Part shown: positions 55,001 to 61,438 of the stretch, in pieces
How the letters are laid out: every line of letters starts with the position of its first letter
Numbering within the stretch: position 1 is the stretch's first letter
NCBI RefSeq assembly: GCF_030518215.1
Contig: NZ_JAULRT010000052.1
Location: 372,001-436,000, forward strand
Source: Gilvimarinus algae
GTDB lineage: Bacteria > Pseudomonadota > Gammaproteobacteria > Pseudomonadales > Cellvibrionaceae
Length of the DNA: 64,000 nt
Reading direction: 5' to 3'
Program-made: the position numbers and the translations under genes
Notes under the pieces: generated by a model
Seen by the model: the letters and a program-made list of their open reading frames with translations, nothing else
Databases searched by the model: none
Told to the model about the DNA's origin: nothing

Positions 55001-58000
55001 GTTGTTGAAGGTACAGAGTTTGAGCCGGTAAGCATTATCAGTGATGAAGATCTTACGAATAGGTCAGAAGTAAATAAGCGGGACCTATGGGAAGGTATTA
55101 CTGTTTATCCGGGCGGGTCGGCTGATATACGGTTTGCCAATATTCGGTCTGCCGTTAACGGGGTGCATTTTGATGGCTCAACGGGACAAGTGCTAAACTC
55201 AAAAATCTCTTATTCTTCGAGCGCAATCTATGTGGCTAGCAATGCTAATTCGACGCTGAGGCCGACGCCGTTCATTAGCGGTAACGATATTTTCTCCAAT
55301 AAAATTGCAATCAAGATTCAAGGGCGATCAAATTCGAATACGGACCCATTGCCGGTTGTGAACGCCAACAATTTTTACCAAAACACCCTTTATAACTACT
55401 GGGCTGAAGGCTTCGCCAATTCTGCTGCCGTTGCTCTAGATGCACAAGGCAACTATTGGGGGAATAGATTATACAATAACACTGAAAACTCCATCTATCA
55501 TTTTGTTGACCGGCCGGCCGAAACATTACCTTTTGTTGATTACAGTAATGAGCTGGATGGTTATGACGGCACACCAATTGTTGGCAGCTTTCTTTCGGGC
55601 CCTGTTACTGGTAATACCGTAATAAATTCAGGGGCTGAATACACGCTCAGCTCAGATTTATACCTAATGGAAGGTGCGACACTTACCATTGAAAGCGGGG
55701 TGAAATTATTATTTGAACGAGACGTCAAATTTCATGTTTCTGGAAACTTAAATGTTCAGGGTGCATTGGACAATCCTGTGCTTTTTAGTACCGCACACCC
55801 TGCCTTCGAGGCCGCTGATCGATGGGGGGGGATACACGTTACTGGCTCAGGCCATGCTGACATCAGTAATGCAGTCATTGAGTATGCTGAAATTTCCGGT
55901 GTTTATTTTTCAGGGTCAGATGATCAGTCGCCGACAGGTACGATTTCAGAAAGTGTTATTCGTAATAATGCGAGGGGCGTTCAGCTTCAGGGTGTGAGTA
56001 TAAACCTAACCGGAAACACTTTTTCCGAGAATTCCATTGCTGTATACCTAAGCCCCGAAAGTGGGGTTAGTCATGTAGTGGCGCCAACTATTGTTGCCAA
56101 TAATTTTATTAGTAATGAAACAGCTATATTCGCATTAAATAACTCATCTTTGAATCCAGACCCGCTGCCTGTTATCAATGGGAATAGCTTTGTCGGAAAC
56201 GACACTCATATCAACGCATCTAATTACAAGCATGCGGCAACAAGTGTGATAAATGCGAAGGGAAATTGGTGGGGAAGTCTCAGCGCAAGTGACATTTCTG
56301 CTAGAATTAGCGATTACAGTGATTCAGTAATGCTAAAAGGTGTGGTTGACTACAGTGATTTCTTAGATGGCCCTGCAGGTAACCCAGTATTTGGAAATTA
56401 CCTGGTCGGTCGTTTAGAAAGCGACCTGGTATTGGCAGAGGGTGAAAGTTACACTTTATTGTCAAGCCTTCATGTGCCAGTCGGATTAACATTGACGCTT
56501 GAGGCAGGTGCAGAACTTATATTTAGCGAAGATATGGAGTTGCTTATAGAAGGGGCTTTGGTAGCTTTTGGCTCCGAGGTCGCTCCTATTAAACTACATG
56601 CGCTAGACTCGCTAGAGTCAGGTTTTTGGGGGGGCATACAAGCAAAGTCGGGCTCCAGTATTGATTTAGACTGGTTGGAAGTTGTTGGTGCTGCCACACC
56701 GATTGCTGCAGAAAGCCCAGCCCTTTTGTCGATAACAAATAGTCACTTTCAAGATTTTACAAGTTATGGTTTGTATGTCATAAATACTTCTAGCGGCAAT
56801 ATAGCTAATAACTCAATCGTTAAGGTTGGTGATTTCCCTCGTTCAAGCCCGGCCTGTATTTATATCAATGAAAGTACAATTACCTTCCAAGATAATGACG
56901 TTATTTGCGAATCTAATGCGATAGAAATTAGAGGCGCGGATAGCGCACCTATTATTACAGGTAATACGATAACGTCGAGCAACTACGCGTTCAATATTTA
57001 TGGCGCGTCAAATGATTGGCCAACTCCTATTGTGCAAGGCAACAATATTTCTGCTGGTGCTTCAGGGGCAATTCGGCTCTTTGGAAGCTGGAATTCTGCC
57101 AATGTCGTTATCGACATGACCGATAACTGGTGGGGCAGTGCTTCACCAGACTTTAATGAACTTATTGCCGGTGATATCGGTCTAGTTGATACGTCTTCTC
57201 CTCGTACAGAGGCAGAGGGAAGCTTCCTAACTTCACCACTGGTCGTCTCTTGTTTGAGGGCGGGCGTGCAAATCAATCCCTGTCGCTATATTTCGCCAGC
57301 AAACAGCGATGGCATTCAGGACTCTATAAGTTGGGTGGGTAACTTAAGTGAGGTCGTGAGCTGGCAAGTGAATATTTACAGCTCAGCTGGTGTGCTGATT
57401 GATGCGATCACTGATACTAGTGATTCTTTAGCGGCACAATGGACTGGCGGCACTAATTTGGATGGCCGTTACTCCTGGGGTTTGGTTGTCAACGGTGTTA
57501 AACAGGCCGCGGGGTATGTAGAAATAGACAGCCTTACACCAGAGGCAACAATACAAACACCTGCTTCAGGTTCTGTGGCTCCAGTGGATGAACACAGTAT
57601 TGTCATTACTGGCAATGTTCTCGATTCCAATATATCTAGTTACAGTTTAGATTATCGTGTGATCGGTGATCAGGGTAATTGGAACAATATAAGTTCGGGT
57701 GAGAGCAATTTGGCGTCTGCAGTTTTAGGTGTGTGGCAGGTGAGCTCTGCTGACACATCAAAAACTACCCCTCCGATAGGTACGTATGAAATTCGATTAA
57801 TTGTCACTGACTTGGCAGGTAATTCGCAAATTACAATCTCGCCAATAATCTTTGACTATGCGGTATTAACAGACGTCAATCATACGCCGAATGTTTTGAC
57901 TATTGGAAATGAAGAAACGCTGTCGGTAAATTTCGCCTTGTCAGCGCCGGCTACAGTAACTCTATCCATTTATTCAGAGCTTGATCGAGTGTTGATCAAA

Positions 58001-58855
58001 GAGGTGTCCCAAGAATATGCAGCGGCAACACCTGCGGGGCAGCAAGATACATTGACGTGGGACGCTAAGAACGATCAGGGTGACTATGTCAAACCAGAAG
58101 CTTACGAGTATATTCTTACTGCGACCAGCTCAATGGGATCTTTTGTATACGACCCAGAAAAAGGAACTTCGATTGTCAGCTACCACAGCACACACTCAAC
58201 CAATAACGACTCAGATTTATACCCAGAAAAAAACATACCGCTAATTTCTACTGTTGAAGTGAAATATAGTTCGGCTCGCTTCGCTTTGGGTATTAGATGG
58301 GCGAGTTCGCCATCCTCTTATGAGCCAGTTATCGATAACATATTGTTACCGGTTGGTGTCCACGACATCGAGTGGAATGGTCGATCGGGTCTTGATCAAT
58401 TGGTGAAAGGAAGTTTTCAGACCTTGATTACAGATCCCGTGGCGCTGGCGCCGAATTCAGTCATTGTAAAACAACCGAAAGACATTTTGCCTGCATCAAC
58501 ATCGCCCGATACAGCGATTAAATCTAATCCCTATAAGGTAACGCAAAGCTACGATCAGGTTTCGACCATTGCATACAGTCTAAATCAAGACAGTTTTGTA
58601 ACGGTGCAAATATTACCCCCTGGAGAGACAAATCCTAATGCCAATAATGTCGTAACACTACTGGATCGGGTTTTACAGTCCGCTACATCTGGTGGTGACA
58701 GGATAGACCATGAAGTTCAATGGAAAGGTTACGAAGGCGATAGTAATAAAATGCACATGGTAGGAGAGGGTGCTTATACTTTCCGTATTGAAATAGAAAC
58801 ACAAGTGCTAGGAACAAAAGACGTGTACCTGGGTGTCTTAAAATTGCTCTACTGA
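52088..58855 (+). CDS. Giant exported protein: PQQ-like beta-propeller, five beta-helix modules, FlgD/Ig-like C-terminus
   Basis: The 2255-residue protein has a long signal peptide (to about 39) and a PQQ-type propeller (about 40-395, with repeated IYVGAFDHKLYAIDP-like blades). Five tandem right-handed beta-helix modules of about 250-285 residues (about 420-1715) each end in an NWWG or NYWG motif (624, 871, 1122, 1393, 1680). A C-terminal region of FlgD-like and Ig-like domains includes SPANSDGIQDSISW and DAKNDQGDYVKPEAYEYILTA. It is probably an extracellular or surface scaffold. The GTG start has GGGA 7 bases upstream. The next gene starts inside its stop codon (TGATG). No catalytic motif is evident. 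Confidence 0.88.
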   Translation: MIANSVRENVIGLVVKRHLIKFQQWLILMLVFLASTVFSAPGDLLWSEGNGGNIGSSVAYSSDNNHIFVGSADGRVYAYDVSTHAELWSAETASYIGSTPAISEDQLRVYVASYDGAIYALNSSDGAIIWRYETGASVMASVAQGADGSVYVGSTDGFFYALDGLSGQLQWRFNVGAEVGFSAAITYNNIILVPTKSGKLYALDPVALSQNPLSPAQWVFEATGGVASPVIGTDGTIYVGAFDHKLYAIDPSNGLAIWELGLGGRLASSPAIASDGTLYLANYDTGELLSVSPESGQLNWSIVLGAASEAIYASPAIGQDGRVYVGAFDSALYAVDPSLYSSEAPSAMVSKLHQAESPLVASPFIAEGGGLYLSAQNSGLIVIETEALGLADSAWPMAGLNAERTRRQSVHQLVSSIPALPAGQALPPGITADARLQAGAEYIIDSDVTVAAGAQLLVEAGVTLLFTDNYELIIEGELNVHGQEEQLVVFTSGEAAPRKNDWKGIYVAPGGIANIHYALIEYANNGIEFNGSNGGVYHSEVRSNQLYGIYIQSDSSLDFRPTPVIQDSHIHSNSTGIHIRGDHNLSIDPSPTITGNRIQNNSSKDLSATNYKGSWNTVIDARGNWWGTADAGGIAASISDVTDSVSWLTAGYSAPTVDFSGYLTEEFGNATHLESIFGVISGDITLEGGDYVLQSNLYIPSGSRLVLSQGVKLQVAGNFTILVEGELEGLGSLGSEVVINSDEETQKERLWVGVEVREGGSAKFDYSIIESARFGVNFIGSGGYFRNSLAQNNDRAIRVESVSGSGYTPEPQILNSTIVNNRIAFYIYGDGEAQTDSRPIIQNNSILDNTSTFFTAFYENPESVFLNAKYNWWGSGDVGDIANHIGGFNYGVNGVNSVAVNYGHYLNDEGGTPSEIKPLLGVMQEDATLNAGDTYELLSDFVVPHGTTLTIPQGVSIIVSGDFEIVVKGNLVVEGTEFEPVSIISDEDLTNRSEVNKRDLWEGITVYPGGSADIRFANIRSAVNGVHFDGSTGQVLNSKISYSSSAIYVASNANSTLRPTPFISGNDIFSNKIAIKIQGRSNSNTDPLPVVNANNFYQNTLYNYWAEGFANSAAVALDAQGNYWGNRLYNNTENSIYHFVDRPAETLPFVDYSNELDGYDGTPIVGSFLSGPVTGNTVINSGAEYTLSSDLYLMEGATLTIESGVKLLFERDVKFHVSGNLNVQGALDNPVLFSTAHPAFEAADRWGGIHVTGSGHADISNAVIEYAEISGVYFSGSDDQSPTGTISESVIRNNARGVQLQGVSINLTGNTFSENSIAVYLSPESGVSHVVAPTIVANNFISNETAIFALNNSSLNPDPLPVINGNSFVGNDTHINASNYKHAATSVINAKGNWWGSLSASDISARISDYSDSVMLKGVVDYSDFLDGPAGNPVFGNYLVGRLESDLVLAEGESYTLLSSLHVPVGLTLTLEAGAELIFSEDMELLIEGALVAFGSEVAPIKLHALDSLESGFWGGIQAKSGSSIDLDWLEVVGAATPIAAESPALLSITNSHFQDFTSYGLYVINTSSGNIANNSIVKVGDFPRSSPACIYINESTITFQDNDVICESNAIEIRGADSAPIITGNTITSSNYAFNIYGASNDWPTPIVQGNNISAGASGAIRLFGSWNSANVVIDMTDNWWGSASPDFNELIAGDIGLVDTSSPRTEAEGSFLTSPLVVSCLRAGVQINPCRYISPANSDGIQDSISWVGNLSEVVSWQVNIYSSAGVLIDAITDTSDSLAAQWTGGTNLDGRYSWGLVVNGVKQAAGYVEIDSLTPEATIQTPASGSVAPVDEHSIVITGNVLDSNISSYSLDYRVIGDQGNWNNISSGESNLASAVLGVWQVSSADTSKTTPPIGTYEIRLIVTDLAGNSQITISPIIFDYAVLTDVNHTPNVLTIGNEETLSVNFALSAPATVTLSIYSELDRVLIKEVSQEYAAATPAGQQDTLTWDAKNDQGDYVKPEAYEYILTATSSMGSFVYDPEKGTSIVSYHSTHSTNNDSDLYPEKNIPLISTVEVKYSSARFALGIRWASSPSSYEPVIDNILLPVGVHDIEWNGRSGLDQLVKGSFQTLITDPVALAPNSVIVKQPKDILPASTSPDTAIKSNPYKVTQSYDQVSTIAYSLNQDSFVTVQILPPGETNPNANNVVTLLDRVLQSATSGGDRIDHEVQWKGYEGDSNKMHMVGEGAYTFRIEIETQVLGTKDVYLGVLKLLY
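53340..57236 (+). repeat. Five tandem beta-helix coding modules
   Basis: Each unit encodes a cap (such as TLEAGAELIFSEDMELLIEGAL), several beta-helix coils with PTP/PLP-ITGN-like turns, and a closing N-W/Y-W-G motif. The closing motifs fall at 53957, 54698, 55451, 56264 and 57125, giving periods of 741, 753, 813 and 861 bases. Identity between modules at DNA level is low, so the duplication is old or selected to diverge. Confidence 0.8.
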
Positions 58856-59799
58856 TGGTTAAATGTCCATTGATATTTATGAAAACACACATGACAAAGC
58901 TGCTTTTCTTGAAATTGGCGCTGGTAGCAGTGCTAGGGAGTATTACTGCCTCAGCAACGCCGCTACCCTTGGATATTGCTTACCTAGCGTTGGGAGAGCA
59001 GGGCTTTTGGCAGGTATGGATTACCGATAGAGAAGGTATCACTCAGCGCCAGATCACCCATTCCAGGTTCGATAAAAGCTCTTTGTCGTGGTATCCGGGT
59101 GGCCAAAACTTGTTGGTCAATGGGGTTCAGGGTGAGCTGGTTAAGGTAAATGTGCCTACGGGGAAAGAGCAGCATTTCTCTCACGATTTGCCCGATTTCT
59201 TCGATGCGGTATTGTCGCACAATGGTCAATTTATTGTGTTTTCTCTACGTACATCAGAAACGACCGATGACAATAATATTTGGCTAATGAATGAGCGTGA
59301 GTTGCATGGCAGTGCACCTATTGCGCCTCAAAGACTTGTCAGTATGGCAGGGTTGCAGCATGAGCCACGCTGGACGCCAGATGATGAATGGATCTACTTC
59401 CTCTCCGGTGACGGCGGCGAACACCATGATATTTGGCGGCTTGAAATGGCGAGTGGCGACAGAGAGCAACTCACAGTCAATAACCTTTACCATTTTGATG
59501 TGGCGGTGTCACCAGACAATCAATGTGTATTTTCTGGTAACAGTACTGGCGACTACCAACTTTGGCTCCTGAAAAAAAGCGGCCAACGAGAGCAGCTTAC
59601 CTTTGCAGAGGGATTGGACGCCCACCCAAGCTGGTCGCCGCTGAGTGACTCAATGGTATTTCAATCCAGTCGAGGCGGCGTAGCCAATATATGGCATTTA
59701 GAGCTAAGTAGTCGAAATTTTACTCAAATAACCCAACACGCGGGTGGCGCGCGGAAACCAGTATGGTACCTAGGCAAGCAACAGGGTGGTGCGCGATGA
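58855..59799 (+). CDS. Exported TolB-like beta-propeller protein
   Basis: The 314-residue protein has an N-terminal signal peptide (ending about ITASATP) and PD40/TolB-like propeller blades (QVWITDREGITQRQITHSRF, DIWRLEMASGDREQLT, QLWLLKKSGQREQLTFAEG, FQSSRGGVANIWHLELSSRNFTQITQH). It resembles the TolB C-terminal propeller but lacks the TolB N-terminal domain. The ATG overlaps the upstream stop codon, which suggests coupling; ATG codons 8 and 12 codons later are alternatives closer to the signal peptide. It ends 4 bases into the next gene. Confidence 0.85.
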   Translation: MVKCPLIFMKTHMTKLLFLKLALVAVLGSITASATPLPLDIAYLALGEQGFWQVWITDREGITQRQITHSRFDKSSLSWYPGGQNLLVNGVQGELVKVNVPTGKEQHFSHDLPDFFDAVLSHNGQFIVFSLRTSETTDDNNIWLMNERELHGSAPIAPQRLVSMAGLQHEPRWTPDDEWIYFLSGDGGEHHDIWRLEMASGDREQLTVNNLYHFDVAVSPDNQCVFSGNSTGDYQLWLLKKSGQREQLTFAEGLDAHPSWSPLSDSMVFQSSRGGVANIWHLELSSRNFTQITQHAGGARKPVWYLGKQQGGAR

Positions 59800-60911
59800 A
59801 ATTGCTAGCCGTCATAAAGAGTTTTATGTTGCTGAGTGCGATATGTATCTCATGCGCCGTACACGCAGTTGTCATTAGTAACGTATCCACCGACAGCACC
59901 ACACTCAATTTATCAAATGGCGAAAGAGTAACGATTCAGTTTGCGTTAGATCGCCCCGCTTCAGTGGCGCTTAATATATATGACGACCGCGACTTACTTG
60001 TTAAGCGTATCACGTTGGGGCAATTGGAGACCGGGGAGCATAAGGCCAGATGGAAGGGGGATGATCAGCTAGGGCGGCCTGTACCACCAGAAGCTTATCG
60101 GTATACCCTAAGTGCAGTAGGAAGCGATCAAACTACCGGCATTTATGATCTTAGTGACAACAGTGCGGGTCAGGTGGCGCCATTACGCAATTTATACTGG
60201 GATGGCAGCACACAAAGTATTCGTTATACCTTGGCAAAGCCTGCGCGTGTCGTGATACGAGTAGGGCTAAATAACCATGGGCCTTTATTACATACAGTTG
60301 TAAATTGGGTTGCACGCGACGCGGGAGAACATTCTGAACGTTGGAATGGATCAGACGTGTCGCAAGTGATTAGTCTGGCCGAGCACCCGAGATTAGAGAT
60401 CGCTGGCGACGGATATCGCCTGGCTGAAAACTCCATACTGGTGCTAGACACAAAAGCAAGGAGTTCATTGCACGCTCAATCGAAACCGCAGTATATCGAA
60501 GAGTTAAAGTGGCCTATCGAGAAGCGCATGCCGCAGCAACAGAACCAACATAAAACCTATGCGCCAGCTCAGCGTTCAGCGCGTAAACGTGGCGACTTTC
60601 CTTTGCAGTTTAGCCTGCTAGACACATTTCCAATGGATAATGGTATTCCTCAGGTTAGCGGTACTGTCGCTATGCGAATAAATGTAAACCCCGAAGACTT
60701 GGCATCAATCGCATCACAGCGCTTTGAGCCCGTGTTTTTTGTAGATGGTCAGTTCCTCTTTGAGAGCGAAGTGGGGTACTTTCCAATGACTCTTAATTGG
60801 GACAGTACCAAGCACAACAATGGCATCCATTACATGACCGCTAATCTCCGCGGCTATTTAAGTAACTTTGGTATGGCCACCATAAAGGTCGAGGTAGTCA
60901 ATGATGAATAA
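59796..60911 (+). CDS. Exported FlgD-like Ig two-domain protein
   Basis: The 371-residue protein has a signal peptide (about 1-24) and two FlgD-Ig-like domains (about 25-115 and 130-230). The first, with FALDRPASVALNIYDD and GRPVPPEAYRYTLSAVG, matches the C-terminal domains of the giant protein (FALSAPATVTLSIYSE, PEAYEYILTA). The rest (about 255-371) is unrecognised. The start at 59796 overlaps the preceding stop (ATGA). It probably acts with the giant protein, for example as a structural partner. Confidence 0.82.
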   Translation: MKLLAVIKSFMLLSAICISCAVHAVVISNVSTDSTTLNLSNGERVTIQFALDRPASVALNIYDDRDLLVKRITLGQLETGEHKARWKGDDQLGRPVPPEAYRYTLSAVGSDQTTGIYDLSDNSAGQVAPLRNLYWDGSTQSIRYTLAKPARVVIRVGLNNHGPLLHTVVNWVARDAGEHSERWNGSDVSQVISLAEHPRLEIAGDGYRLAENSILVLDTKARSSLHAQSKPQYIEELKWPIEKRMPQQQNQHKTYAPAQRSARKRGDFPLQFSLLDTFPMDNGIPQVSGTVAMRINVNPEDLASIASQRFEPVFFVDGQFLFESEVGYFPMTLNWDSTKHNNGIHYMTANLRGYLSNFGMATIKVEVVNDE

Positions 60912-61377
60912 TCATTTTAAAAAAATATTTATTTCCTTTTGCATATTTGGTGTGATTGCGGCACTTAACGCACAGGCCCAGCTGACATCTGAGTTGGAAG
61001 CCTGGCAGGTAAAGGCTGAAAACGCACTACAGGCAGGTGAAATTTTAACTGCCTATAAATATTACAGCCGCCTTGTATATAAAGCGCCTGAGAATAAAGC
61101 ATACCGCTTGGCCTTGGCTGCAATAGAAATGCAATGGGGACATGGTGATAGTGCACAAAAAATTATAGCACCCGTGTTAGCGTTGTACCCGTATCATAAG
61201 CAAGCAAGTTTGCTACAAGTACGAATAGACCTCTATAACAAAATGTACGCCGCAGCTGAGGCCCGCCTGCTAACACTCAGGCAATACTACCCAGACGACG
61301 CTGACATCACAAACTCACTCAGTAGCCTTTATGGGCGTATAGGACAAGCTGAAAAGGCTGAGAGTTTGCGGCAATGA
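60901..61377 (+). CDS. Exported TPR-like protein
   Basis: The 158-residue protein has a signal peptide (ending about NAQAQ) and three or four TPR-like helix pairs (ENALQAGEILTAYKYYSRLVYKAPENKAYRLALA, ASLLQVRIDLYNKMYAAAEARLL, DITNSLSSLYGRIGQAEKAESL). It probably works as a periplasmic adaptor for assembly of the neighbouring large proteins. It starts 11 bases inside the preceding gene with GAGG upstream. Confidence 0.82.
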   Translation: MMNNHFKKIFISFCIFGVIAALNAQAQLTSELEAWQVKAENALQAGEILTAYKYYSRLVYKAPENKAYRLALAAIEMQWGHGDSAQKIIAPVLALYPYHKQASLLQVRIDLYNKMYAAAEARLLTLRQYYPDDADITNSLSSLYGRIGQAEKAESLRQ

Positions 61378-61438
61378 TTCAATCATGTCGGCAAAACTGT
61401 TCGCAGGAAAAATGCTTTACCAATTTTGGGAATAAATA

